From Hymenobacter perfusus (GTDB lineage: Bacteria; Bacteroidota; Bacteroidia; Cytophagales; Hymenobacteraceae), in assembly GCF_003944765.1 (NCBI RefSeq), contig NZ_RWIU01000001.1:868001-932000 (forward strand): 64,000 nucleotides of DNA. The letters are read 5' to 3'. Positions 16,147 through 24,847 of the stretch are shown one piece after another (positions within the stretch are counted from its first letter, which is position 1; each line of letters begins with the position of its first letter). A model generated the notes under the pieces. That model made no database searches, had not been told where the DNA came from, and saw only the letters and a program-made list of their open reading frames with translations. The translations under genes were made by a program, and so were the position numbers.

Positions 16147-16857
16147 ATGCCTGACTTCCGCATCCGTTCTACGCAGGAGGAGTTAATGGATGACCTGACG
16201 CTGGCTTCGGAAGAGTTGCGACAGAATCTGGACGAGCTGGAAACCATTAATACCTGGCTGGGCGGCTATGCCCCGGTGCTGAATGCCTTGGCACGTCTCC
16301 GGCCGCAGTTCCCAGCCAGCCGCCCGCTCCGCCTCGCCGACGTAGGCAGCGGCGGCGGCGACACGCTGCGCCAGATTGCGCACTGGGCCCGGCGGCACGG
16401 GGTGGCGGTGGAGCTGGTAGGCGTTGATGCCAATGCGTTCATGCTGGATTATGCCCGAACAAAATGCCGGGAATACCCCGAAATCAGCTTTCAGCAGGTT
16501 GATATTTTCTCCCCAGAATTTCAGCGGCAGTCATTCGACATTCTGACGGCCAGCCTGTTTTGCCATCATTTTCCGGATGCGCAACTGGCGGGCCTGCTGG
16601 CCCAGTGGCACCAGCAGGCCCGCCTGGCCGTCATCGTGAACGACTTGCACCGCCACCCGCTCGCTTACTACAGCATCCGGTGGCTGACGCGGCTGCTGGG
16701 CGGCTCCCGCCTCGTGCGCCACGATGCACCCCTCTCGGTAGCCCGAGCCTTCACGCGCCCCGACTGGCAGCAGCTTTTACACCACGCCGGTATCCGGAAC
16801 TACAAGCTGCGCTGGCGCTGGGCCTTCCGCTGGCAGCTGGTGACGGTGAAGTGGTGA
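16147..16857 (+). CDS. Class I SAM-dependent methyltransferase of the polyketide cassette
   Basis: 236 residues. The SAM-binding motif I is LRLADVGSGGGDTLRQIA near residue 60, followed by an acidic loop in VELVGVDANAFMLDYA and a motif QQVDIFSPEF further on. The LTASLFCHHFPDAQLAGLLAQW stretch matches motif IV of Methyltransf_11/25-type enzymes. It follows the type III polyketide synthase after 114 bases. It most likely O- or C-methylates the polyketide. The stop codon TGA sits inside a GGTGAGT hairpin arm (element B). An alternative is a quinone-type methyltransferase acting elsewhere, but the neighbourhood favours the cassette. Confidence 0.8.
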   Translation: MPDFRIRSTQEELMDDLTLASEELRQNLDELETINTWLGGYAPVLNALARLRPQFPASRPLRLADVGSGGGDTLRQIAHWARRHGVAVELVGVDANAFMLDYARTKCREYPEISFQQVDIFSPEFQRQSFDILTASLFCHHFPDAQLAGLLAQWHQQARLAVIVNDLHRHPLAYYSIRWLTRLLGGSRLVRHDAPLSVARAFTRPDWQQLLHHAGIRNYKLRWRWAFRWQLVTVKW

Positions 16858-16931
16858 GTTTGATGTTCAGTTTTCCCTAATGGCGCAAGCAGAACATCAA
16901 ACTCACTAAATCACCACCTCACTAAATCACC
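16845..16931. repeat. GGTGA-type hairpin between convergent genes (element B)
   Basis: A perfect 15-bp pair GTGAGTTTGATGTTC (16854-16868) and its complement (16892-16906) is extended by further GGTGA/TCACC units on both sides. The left arm carries the methyltransferase TGA; the right arm carries the TGA of the minus-strand deacetylase (16927-16929). There is no T tract. Confidence 0.8.
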
Positions 16932-17832
16932 ATAAGTCGGCCGCAATCCGGAACGTGTTGGCGTGGGCGTCCACGATGTCGGCGATACGCGGGGAATAGC
17001 CGCCGCCCATACACACCACCACCGGCAAACGGTGCTGATGGCAAAGACCCAACACGTAGGCGTCGCGCTGGCGGCAACCCTCCCGGCTGAGGCTAAGGTG
17101 GCCCAGCTTGTCGGTAGCCAGTACGTCCACTCCACTCAGGTAGAACACGAAGTCGGGCTGGTGCTCGTCCAGTAGGCGGGGCAGCGTGTTGCGCAGCAGC
17201 GTCAGATACGCCGCGTCATCGGTGCCGTCGGGCAGGGCTAGGTCAAGGTCCGATTGCTCCTTGCGGTGCGGATAGTTGCGCGCCCCGTGCATGCTGAAAG
17301 TGAATACGCGCGGCTCGTGCTCGAAAATAGCGGCCGTGCCGTTGCCCTGGTGTACGTCCAGATCCACGATGAGCACCCGCCGCACGCCCAGCTCGGGGTG
17401 GGCCAGCAGGTAGGCGGCGGCGGCGGCCTGGTCGTTGAGCAGACAGAACCCTTCGCCCCGGTCGCGGAAGGCGTGGTGGGTGCCGCCCGCAATATTCAGG
17501 GCCACTCCGCCCGTGAGGGCCCGGCGGGCGCACTCCAGCGTACCGCCCAGGATAGTCGTTTCGCGGGCTATCAGCTCGGGGCTCCACGGAAAACCGGTGG
17601 TCCGTTCCTCGTGGCGGGTGAGCTGGCCGGTTTGCAAACGGTGGTAGTAGTCTGGGCAATGAACGCGCAGAATATCGGCATCCGAGGCAGTTTCCGGGCG
17701 GAAGAAGGCACTTTCCGGCACCACGCCTTCGCGCAGCAGCTGCTCGGGCAGCAGCTCGTACTTGAGCATGGGAAACCGGTGGGCAGCAGGCAGTGGGTGG
17801 GCATACAAAGGAGCCCAGGCAATGGATAGCAT
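16927..17832 (-). CDS. Histone-deacetylase-family protein (class II HDAC/AcuC-like amidohydrolase)
   Basis: About 301 residues from the ATG at 17832; the frame is open to 17898, but the fold begins MLSIAWAPLYAHPLPAAHRFPM, as in relatives. Zinc/active-site motifs are clear: GGTHHAFRDRGEGFCLLND (the His-His pair), LIVDLDVHQGNGTA (Asp and His zinc ligands) and LSGVDVLATDKLGHLSLS (third Asp ligand). Bacterial members remove acetyl or acyl groups from small amides, polyamines or proteins; the substrate here is unknown. It is convergent with the polyketide methyltransferase, and its TGA stop is supplied by hairpin element B. Confidence 0.88.
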   Translation of the reverse strand: MLSIAWAPLYAHPLPAAHRFPMLKYELLPEQLLREGVVPESAFFRPETASDADILRVHCPDYYHRLQTGQLTRHEERTTGFPWSPELIARETTILGGTLECARRALTGGVALNIAGGTHHAFRDRGEGFCLLNDQAAAAAYLLAHPELGVRRVLIVDLDVHQGNGTAAIFEHEPRVFTFSMHGARNYPHRKEQSDLDLALPDGTDDAAYLTLLRNTLPRLLDEHQPDFVFYLSGVDVLATDKLGHLSLSREGCRQRDAYVLGLCHQHRLPVVVCMGGGYSPRIADIVDAHANTFRIAADLW

Positions 17833-17880
17833 ACGAGCTAAACCTACGCAGCCCGCTTTTGTGGGGTGGGCCACACACAA

Positions 17881-17910
17881 AAATAACCGCCGGAACACGG
17901 GCGGTTATCT
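17881..17910 (-). terminator. Terminator of the tRNA-Val transcript
   Basis: On the minus strand the stem GATAACCGCC/GGCGGTTAT is followed by TTTTTG, 20 bases after the encoded CCA of the tRNA. Confidence 0.8.
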
Positions 17911-17930
17911 TCGGATTCGGGTGGTTTTGC

Positions 17931-18008
17931 TGGTGGGGCGTATCGGGCTCGAACCGATGACCCCTACCTTGTCGAGGTAGTGCTCTGAACCAACTGAGCT
18001 AACACCCC
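17931..18008 (-). tRNA. tRNA-Val (anticodon GAC) with encoded CCA
   Basis: The minus strand folds as a 75-nt cloverleaf plus CCA (17931-17933). The acceptor stem is GGGGTGT/ACGCCCC, the D stem GCTC/GAGC, the anticodon stem CTACC/GGTAG, and the T stem ATCGG/CCGAT with loop TTCGAGC. The discriminator is A73. The seven-base anticodon loop reads TCGACAA, giving anticodon GAC (Val) but with C, not the near-universal U, at position 33. A73, A35 and C36 agree with valine identity. Confidence 0.93.
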
Positions 18009-18042
18009 TGCACAAAACCGTCTGGCGGCGGCCGTAAAGCGC

Positions 18043-18050
18043 CAAAGGTA
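18043..18050 (-). promoter_or_regulatory. -7 box (TACCTTTG) for tRNA-Val
   Basis: The minus-strand octamer matches the Bacteroidota sigma-A-type TAnnTTTG box exactly and lies 35 bases upstream of the tRNA 5' end, leaving a leader of about 28 bases. A -33 TTG is not obvious. Confidence 0.55.
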
Positions 18051-18213
18051 AGTTTCCGGGATTGATTATCCTTTTACCCGACGTATAAAATTTCAGCTTT
18101 TCCCTAAAGCCCCCTGTAACCTTCTGAGCGCGGGTAAGTATAGCCGCTTACACTGGCCACTCCACGCACTCCGCGGGCGGCTTTTCCTCCCCGATTTTAC
18201 CGTTACCACTCCC

Positions 18214-18903
18214 ATGAAACACCTTGCACTCCTGTTGGCCGGTTGCGCCCTGAGCGCCACGGCAATGGCCCAGACCGACGGCCCCAGCGGCGTCCGCTCT
18301 TCCGCTGATTACTCCCCCGGCACCTCCGATTCCCGTAACAACGGCTTCGGTGTAAAAGGCGGCTTTACGGCCTCCAACTTCCGGGGCGACGACAAGAAGA
18401 ATTTCGGCAACGAAGGCATTTACAATACCTTCCACGCCGGGGTGTACGCCCAGTTTGGCTTCAATGATAAGTTCTCGCTCCAGCCCGAAGTGCTGTATAG
18501 CCGTCAGGGTTTCAAGGGCAGCAACACGGTAAACCCGGCCCAGGGCACCTACACTACCCGCCTCGATTACGTGCAGGTGCCGGTGTTGCTGGTCTACAAC
18601 TTCCTGGATAATGTGAGCCTGCACGTAGGTCCGCAGGTTTCTTTGCTCACGAAAGTGAAAGAGGGCGACCGGGAGCGGAAAATTGCCGATGACAACAACA
18701 TCCACGGCTACAGCTACAATAGCCTCGACTACGGGCTGGCGGCCGGCCTGGAAGCCCGGGTAGGCCCGGCTCGCGTGGGTGGCCGCTACACAGCCGGCTT
18801 CGCCGATATCATCAAGGACCCCTCCACCACGGCGGCGCAGTCCATCAACAACATCAAAAACGGCATGTTCCAGGTGTATGTAGGGTTGGGCATTTCCAAC
18901 TAA
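18214..18903 (+). CDS. Outer-membrane beta-barrel protein (PorT/OMP_b-brl_2 type)
   Basis: 229 residues with a clear signal peptide (MKHLALLLAGCALSATAMAQ). The mature part has alternating amphipathic strands typical of an eight-stranded barrel: FGVKGGFTASNF, NTFHAGVYAQFGF, FSLQPEVLYSRQGF, LDYVQVPVLLVYNF, VSLHVGPQVSLLT, LDYGLAAGLEARVG and FQVYVGLGISN. The 'consistent with membrane PorT' family of Bacteroidota has this architecture. No transport role can be assigned. It is a single gene flanked upstream by the tRNA region and downstream by a strong terminator. Confidence 0.85.
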   Translation: MKHLALLLAGCALSATAMAQTDGPSGVRSSADYSPGTSDSRNNGFGVKGGFTASNFRGDDKKNFGNEGIYNTFHAGVYAQFGFNDKFSLQPEVLYSRQGFKGSNTVNPAQGTYTTRLDYVQVPVLLVYNFLDNVSLHVGPQVSLLTKVKEGDRERKIADDNNIHGYSYNSLDYGLAAGLEARVGPARVGGRYTAGFADIIKDPSTTAAQSINNIKNGMFQVYVGLGISN

Positions 18904-18924
18904 CCTTACGCCACTTGGTTTGAG

Positions 18925-18955
18925 AAAGGAAGTCCTGCGGGACTTCCTTTTTTTG
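18925..18955 (+). terminator. Terminator of the barrel protein gene
   Basis: The stem AAAGGAAGTCC/GGACTTCCTTT ends in a run of seven T residues, 22 bases after the stop codon. Confidence 0.88.
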
Positions 18956-18975
18956 TGCTTTGCTCACTCTATCGT

Positions 18976-19473
18976 ATGCCTGTTGCACCTGCCCTCGACC
19001 TCATCAACCAGGCCCGCGAACTATTGGCGGAGCATGGTATGGCCGTATTGGGTGCTTGGGCCCTGCTGAATCTGGTGGTGAGTGGCTACCACGTAGCCCG
19101 CATCGATGTGCGCACCGCAACGCACCACTTCCACCTGATGAATGTGGCTTGGAACGTGGTGAACACGCTGATAGCCGTGTGGGGGCTGCTGCAGGCGCAC
19201 CCACAGCAGGTGGCGGGTCTCACGCTGCCGGAAAGTCTGGCAGCCCAGACGCATTTTGAAAATGTGCTGCTTCTCAATGCCGGGCTCGATGTGGGCTACC
19301 TGGCCATTGGGCGATGGTTGCAGGGCCGGGCCGCCACCGCCGAGCGGCCCGAGCGGATGGCCGGCTACGGCCGCTCGGTGCTGTTGCAGGGCGGGTTTCT
19401 GCTGCTCTTTGATCTGGGCTTTTACGCTGTATACCACCAGTACGCGGCCCAGCTGCTGGCACTGGCTCCTTAA
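18976..19473 (+). CDS. Four-helix integral membrane protein (DUF6992-like)
   Basis: 165 residues from the ATG at 18976; an upstream GTG at 18955 sits inside the terminator and is rejected. Four hydrophobic segments are visible: about 20-40 (GMAVLGAWALLNLVVSGYH), 60-80 (MNVAWNVVNTLIAVWGLLQ), 104-122 and 136-160. Polar or charged residues in the loops (THHFHLMN, NAGLDVGYLAIGRW) are likely conserved. It resembles an uncharacterised Bacteroidota membrane family that I recall as DUF6992; that label is uncertain. It stands alone between two terminators. Confidence 0.65.
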   Translation: MPVAPALDLINQARELLAEHGMAVLGAWALLNLVVSGYHVARIDVRTATHHFHLMNVAWNVVNTLIAVWGLLQAHPQQVAGLTLPESLAAQTHFENVLLLNAGLDVGYLAIGRWLQGRAATAERPERMAGYGRSVLLQGGFLLLFDLGFYAVYHQYAAQLLALAP

Positions 19474-19588
19474 GTAATCAGATGTAAGTATTGGGCAGTG
19501 GGACTTTCAAAATCCTGATAACCATACAATTGAAAAAACCCAACTACTCAATACTTCTATCTTACTACCTAACCGGGCCGCCCATAAA

Positions 19589-19627
19589 AAAAACGCCCCA
19601 CCGACAACTAAGGTCGGTGGGGCGTTT
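19589..19627. terminator. Bidirectional terminator between convergent genes
   Basis: A 15-bp perfect stem AAACGCCCCACCGAC/GTCGGTGGGGCGTTT around a 7-nt loop, with an A run on one side and T on the other. It separates the membrane protein gene from the DJ-1/PfpI gene. Confidence 0.88.
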
Positions 19628-19659
19628 CTGCCAGTGGCAACCAAGTGGCTGCCGAGGAC

Positions 19660-20217
19660 TTATTTTTTGCCTGTCAGGGCTTCCTTGATCTTCTCATTGA
19701 AGTTGGGAATATCCTGGGGGTTGCGGCTGGTAATGAGGTTGCCACTGACCACTACCGTTTCATCAACCCAGTGGCCGCCAGCGTTTTTCACGTCGGTTTT
19801 CAAGCTGGGCCAGCTGGTGATTTGCTTACCGCGCACTACGTCGGCTTCAATCAGAATCCAGGGGCCGTGGCAGATGGCGGCTACGGGCTTGCCGGAGCGC
19901 ACAAACTCGCTTACGAAGCTGACCACGGCGGGCTCAGTACGCAACACATCGGGGTTCATCTGGCCGCCGGGCAGTACCAGGGCATCATAGTCGGCCACTT
20001 TCACGTCGCCGATTACTTTGTCCACGTCCACTTTGTCGCCCCAGTCTTTTTCGTCCCAGCCCTTAATGGAGCCGCTTTTAAGGGAGATGACGTGAGTTTC
20101 AGCCCCTTCGCCTTCCAGGTACTTCTTGGGTTTTTCGAGTTCCGATTGTTCGAAGCCGTCGGTGGCTACAATGGCTATTTTTTTGCCTTTCAGGGCGTCG
20201 CTGCCAAAAATGCTCAT
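19660..20217 (-). CDS. DJ-1/PfpI-family protein (type 1 glutamine amidotransferase fold)
   Basis: 185 residues. The nucleophile elbow VAAICHGPWILIEADVVRGK carries the catalytic Cys; the upstream VLPGGQMNPDVLR supplies the oxyanion loop, and an acidic Glu follows the first strand (ATDGFEQSELEKP). The GGHWVDE segment near the C-terminus is typical of PfpI/YhbO-type members. These proteins are reported as stress-related glyoxalases or deglycases or peptidases; which activity applies is unsettled. Cytoplasmic, single gene. A terminator hairpin of the upstream thioesterase separates it from that gene. Confidence 0.88.
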   Translation of the reverse strand: MSIFGSDALKGKKIAIVATDGFEQSELEKPKKYLEGEGAETHVISLKSGSIKGWDEKDWGDKVDVDKVIGDVKVADYDALVLPGGQMNPDVLRTEPAVVSFVSEFVRSGKPVAAICHGPWILIEADVVRGKQITSWPSLKTDVKNAGGHWVDETVVVSGNLITSRNPQDIPNFNEKIKEALTGKK

Positions 20218-20253
20218 GGGTTCGGGTGTTTGGTTTGGAAAGGAACAGGTGCT

Positions 20254-20286
20254 AAAAAGCCGGCTACGCGGAGCGCGGCCGGCTTT
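20254..20286 (-). terminator. Terminator of the thioesterase gene
   Basis: On the minus strand an AAAGCCGGC...GCCGGCTTTTT hairpin ends in five T residues, about 70 bases after the thioesterase stop. Confidence 0.75.
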
Positions 20287-20353
20287 GCTTTAACGGCTAT
20301 TGTGCCGAACGGTTGAAGCAGGATTTTGGCTTTCCGGCTAGGCTAGCACGTTG

Positions 20354-20872
20354 CTAGTCCTGCTCGTGCCGGTCGCGCTTGAGGGCTTTGCGCAGGCTGC
20401 GCACCCGCTCATCAAACCCATCGGCGTCGTAGCTGACGTCCTCCACATCCAGGTTTTCCAGCATATCCATGAGTTCGTCGGAATGTTCGGTGCGGGTGCC
20501 GGCGGGCACTTTCACGAAGGCCATTTCCGACCACAGCACAGCCTTCAGCCGCAACCCATCCTCACTCAGCATCAGCATTTCCACCACTAGGTTAGAGTTA
20601 TCGAAATGGATGAGCTGGGTGCGGATGCGGACTTGCTCGGCATGGTTGGCGGGCCGCAGGTAGGCCAGCTGGTGCTTGGTAATCACCCAAGCCGCCCGCG
20701 ACTCGCGGGCCAGCTCGCCCAAGTTGAGAGCGTAATGCTGAATGGTGTGCTCCTCGCGGGCGTTCAGGAAGTAGTCGAGGTAGCGGGCATTGTTGAGGTG
20801 GCCCAACATGTCGCAGTCCTGAAAACGGACGCGGTGCAGAGTTTCGGGCGTTTTTACGAGGGGGGCGGCCAT
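20354..20872 (-). CDS. Hotdog-fold acyl-CoA thioesterase (4HBT type)
   Basis: 172 residues. The signature FQDCDMLGHLNNARYLDYFLNAREEH near residue 18 is the 4-hydroxybenzoyl-CoA thioesterase motif, with the Asp of DMLGHLNN as the expected catalytic residue. The rest follows the hotdog pattern: a long helix, then antiparallel strands AWVITKHQLAYLRPA, VRIRTQLIHFDNSNLVVEMLML and AVLWSEMAFVKV. It likely hydrolyses acyl-CoA or acyl-ACP thioesters in the cytoplasm. The Asp/Glu-rich C-terminus is unusual but short. Substrate unknown. Confidence 0.85.
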   Translation of the reverse strand: MAAPLVKTPETLHRVRFQDCDMLGHLNNARYLDYFLNAREEHTIQHYALNLGELARESRAAWVITKHQLAYLRPANHAEQVRIRTQLIHFDNSNLVVEMLMLSEDGLRLKAVLWSEMAFVKVPAGTRTEHSDELMDMLENLDVEDVSYDADGFDERVRSLRKALKRDRHEQD

Positions 20873-20917
20873 GGCGTGGAAGCGGGCAAATGATGAAAAC
20901 TGGGCCGTAAGGTAGCC

Positions 20918-22045
<1,128 letters not shown>

Positions 22046-22117
22046 GGAGGGGAGATAAGGAAGGAAGAACGAGAAATCAGGACGGATACATCGGGAATGG
22101 ACCGCGCGCCGCAGCCG

Positions 22118-22537
22118 CTACTTTTCGCCGCCGGCTTTGCGGGCCTGCATCTGGGCCTGCACCTGCCGCTGCTTGGTTTTGAGCTGCTGATACTGGGCCG
22201 GCGTCAGAATTCCCTTCAACTCCTGCTCCGAGGACGCATTAATGCGCTTGAGCTCCGCCAACAAAGCCGGCCGGTTGCTGCCCAGGCGTTGCTTGGCACT
22301 GTTGGCCTGTTCGGTGGTGCTGGTGAATACGGCCCGGACTTTGGCGCGCTGGTCGGTGGTGAGGTTCAGTTCCTCAGTCAGCACGTCGGTCAGGTCGCGG
22401 GCGGCAGTGGGTGCTACCACCGGGGCCGGCGCCACGGGCGTGGAAGCCACGGGAATATCGGCCTTGTTGCGACGGGCGCAACCGGCCAGCAGACTGGCGG
22501 CCAGCAATACGGCCAGGGGTAAGCGGGAGGTAGGCAT
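22118..22537 (-). CDS. Spy/CpxP-like small lipoprotein
   Basis: 139 residues. A lipoprotein signal ends LLAASLLAG|C. The mature part is a Pro/Ala linker followed by a helical domain: ELNLTTDQRAKVRAVFTSTTEQ and GILTPAQYQQLKTKQRQVQAQMQ. The LTTDQ and LTPAQY signatures match the LTxxQ repeats of Spy/CpxP-type periplasmic chaperone-like proteins. A role in envelope stress or metal response is plausible but not shown. Confidence 0.7.
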   Translation of the reverse strand: MPTSRLPLAVLLAASLLAGCARRNKADIPVASTPVAPAPVVAPTAARDLTDVLTEELNLTTDQRAKVRAVFTSTTEQANSAKQRLGSNRPALLAELKRINASSEQELKGILTPAQYQQLKTKQRQVQAQMQARKAGGEK

Positions 22538-22603
22538 ACGGAAAGGAAAAGGGGTGTGCCTCTCCCCTACGCGAAAACCCGGCCAACGGGTACACGGCCC
22601 AGC

Positions 22604-24646
22604 TTAGTTTACCGTCGTCCTCAGGCCGGCACCGGCCGGCACGCTGTGTTTCAGATGCTGGGCCGTATGATGCGCCAGGGCCATAATGGTGAGCATGGGA
22701 TTCACGCCGCTGCACGCCGGAAACGCCGAGGCATCGGCCACGAACAGGTTTTTGACCTCGTACAGCTCGCCGGTGGGGCTGGTGGGGTGCGTGGCCGCGT
22801 TGCCGCCCATACGGCAGGAACTCATCTGGTGGGCGCTGTAGAGGCCGAACTGGTTGGCTTTCCAGCTCAGTTGCGGCAGGCCAGCCAGTATTTGCGGGTT
22901 GAGTATCCGACCGTTTTCGGCGCGCAGCATGGGTAGGGTGCCGTGGGGCAGCAGCACGGTATGCGCCCCGGCCGCCGCGTGAATGGTAGCCGCCGCACGC
23001 ACGCCTTCCAGCAGGTGGGCGCGGTCGAATTCGCTCAATGTGTAGTCGATAAGGGGTGTGCCGTGCTTGTCCACCGTCACGCGCCCGCCGTCCCGGTCGC
23101 GGGTCAGCACGATGAAGGAACCCAGGTGGGCCGCCTGCGCCATCAGCTCCTTGTGCTGCCGGCCCGAGCGCCAGGGCAGCACCATACTCATCAGGCCAGG
23201 GTGAGCGGGCGGGGTTTCAATCTTGGCCCCGAAGTTGGTGCCGTCGAGCATCGTAAACCCATCATTCACCACCGACATCATCGGCCCGTGCCAGGCATCC
23301 ATGCGCTGCGGGTACAGGCCCGACACCACCACCGTGGGGTGCAGATGCAGGTGCTGGCCTAGGTGCGGGTGGCGCAGGCCGCTGCGCAGCAGCAAGGCGG
23401 GCGTCTGGACTGAGCCGCCGGCCACCACCACCCGGCGTGCCCGCACCAACACGCGCACTTGGCGGCCCTCGGGCGTGGTATACACGGCTTCGGCCCCGGT
23501 GGCCCGGCCGTGCTCGATGGTCACGCGCTCCACCCGCGTATCGCAGAGCAGGCGCGCGCCGTGGTCGAAGGCCGTTTGCAGGTAGGTGTTGAGCGTGCCC
23601 TGCTTCACCCCGTGCCGGTCGCCGAAACAGCTGTAACCCAGCCCCTGAAACTGCTCATCCGACTCGTTGTGGTGCCGCTCGTTGCGCGGAATCAGCTTTA
23701 CCTCCTGGCCCAGCCGCCGGGAGCCATCGAGCAGCGCCTGGTTCTGGCCGTTGTGGCGCACGTAGTCGATGTTCACGTTCAGCACCCGGCTCACCGCGTC
23801 CAGACTTTCACGGAAGGCCGCCGAGGTGAAGTGCGGCACCTGGTGCTCCTCGGCCCACTCGCGCAGCACGTAATCGGGGGTGCGGAAAGCGCCGGCCCAG
23901 TTAACGGTGGTACCGCCGCCCAAGCAGGAGCCGGCCAGCAGGGCCACGCCGCCATCCTGGGTACTGAGCGTGCCCCGGGCATCGTACAAAGCCCCAAGCA
24001 TGTCCACTTCCCGCTGCGAAAAGTCGGAACCGTGGAAGTACGGGCCTTTTTCCAGCACCAGCACCTCGTGGCCGGCGGCGGCCATCTCCCCGGCCACCAC
24101 CCCGCCGCCCGCCCCGCTGCCAATCACCAGCACGTCGCAGTCGTAGCGCACATCCTGGGTGGGGCGCAGCACGTGCAGCGGCTTTTCAGTCGTCACCGGC
24201 TCGTCGGTGGCTTGCGGACCCGCGTAACCGATGGTCTCCCACACGAACTGCTCCTGCCCCGCCACCGAGCCGCCGTAGTACAGAAACATGCACAGCTTGC
24301 GCAAAGCCTGAAACCCTTTGCGCAGATGCGGTACCGCCGAGGCGGCCCAGCTTTGCAGCAGTTTCTCGCGCTGCGCCGGTTCCAGACGCGCAAACGGCCG
24401 CAACGGCCCCAGCCACGTCAGACCCAGCGCGGGCGAGTCGAGGAGCTTAAGCAGCTGCCGGAACTCCTGCTGCGCCCCGGCCGGCTGGGCCGCCAGGGCC
24501 TCGGCCAGCTTGTCCAGGTCGATACCCTCGGAGCCGGACCGGCCCCAGTAGGCTGGGTTGGCCGCCGGTTCAGGGGGCGCGAGGGAGGGTACAAACGTAT
24601 CGGCGAGGGCGCGCAGGGTAACGCGCTGGGCTTCGGTGAACTGCAT
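22604..24646 (-). CDS. GMC-family alcohol oxidoreductase with N-terminal extension (long-chain alcohol oxidase-like)
   Basis: 680 residues. The first ~180 residues form a helical extension (QRVTLRALADTFVPSLAPPE) like the gluconate-2-dehydrogenase subunit 3 fold seen in plant and bacterial fatty alcohol oxidases. The FAD motif CDVLVIGSGAGGGVVAGEMAA begins near 190. GMC signature GSCLGGGTTVNWAGAFRTP and the C-terminal SSCRMGGNAATHPT and CSGVNPMLTIMALAHHTA carry the expected His residues. The aldehyde dehydrogenase gene lies just upstream in the same direction, so the pair can oxidise an alcohol to an acid. No signal peptide is visible. Confidence 0.85.
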   Translation of the reverse strand: MQFTEAQRVTLRALADTFVPSLAPPEPAANPAYWGRSGSEGIDLDKLAEALAAQPAGAQQEFRQLLKLLDSPALGLTWLGPLRPFARLEPAQREKLLQSWAASAVPHLRKGFQALRKLCMFLYYGGSVAGQEQFVWETIGYAGPQATDEPVTTEKPLHVLRPTQDVRYDCDVLVIGSGAGGGVVAGEMAAAGHEVLVLEKGPYFHGSDFSQREVDMLGALYDARGTLSTQDGGVALLAGSCLGGGTTVNWAGAFRTPDYVLREWAEEHQVPHFTSAAFRESLDAVSRVLNVNIDYVRHNGQNQALLDGSRRLGQEVKLIPRNERHHNESDEQFQGLGYSCFGDRHGVKQGTLNTYLQTAFDHGARLLCDTRVERVTIEHGRATGAEAVYTTPEGRQVRVLVRARRVVVAGGSVQTPALLLRSGLRHPHLGQHLHLHPTVVVSGLYPQRMDAWHGPMMSVVNDGFTMLDGTNFGAKIETPPAHPGLMSMVLPWRSGRQHKELMAQAAHLGSFIVLTRDRDGGRVTVDKHGTPLIDYTLSEFDRAHLLEGVRAAATIHAAAGAHTVLLPHGTLPMLRAENGRILNPQILAGLPQLSWKANQFGLYSAHQMSSCRMGGNAATHPTSPTGELYEVKNLFVADASAFPACSGVNPMLTIMALAHHTAQHLKHSVPAGAGLRTTVN

Positions 24647-24742
24647 AACCGGGCGGGAATCAGGAACGAAACCGGCGGTGGGAAAGCCGGCCCTAAAAGT
24701 TCGGCATTTTCCCCGACATACTCGGCATGCATACGAAAAGGC

Positions 24743-24847
24743 GAGATGGTGAACTGGTGAGATGGTGAGTTTGACGTTCCGACGGCGCTACTTGCGCAGT
24801 AAAAGCCAGCAGAACGTCAAACTCACCATCTCACCATTTCACCTCAC
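24743..24847. repeat. GGTGA-type hairpin (element C)
   Basis: A 25-bp perfect inverted repeat joins 24755-24779 to 24812-24836, ending at the loop in GTGAGTTTGACGTTC, nearly the same arm tip as element B. Further GGTGA/TCACC units extend both arms. The right arm contains the TGA stop of the aldehyde dehydrogenase (24844-24846). Confidence 0.82.

Noticed and set aside
17878..17885. TATTTTTG on the minus strand upstream of the HDAC-type gene as a -7 box
   Set aside because: The same bases are the T tract of the tRNA-Val terminator hairpin, which explains them better.
23459..24760. A 433-residue plus-strand frame opposite the GMC gene
   Set aside because: Antisense shadow; no recognisable motif while the minus strand has complete GMC signatures.
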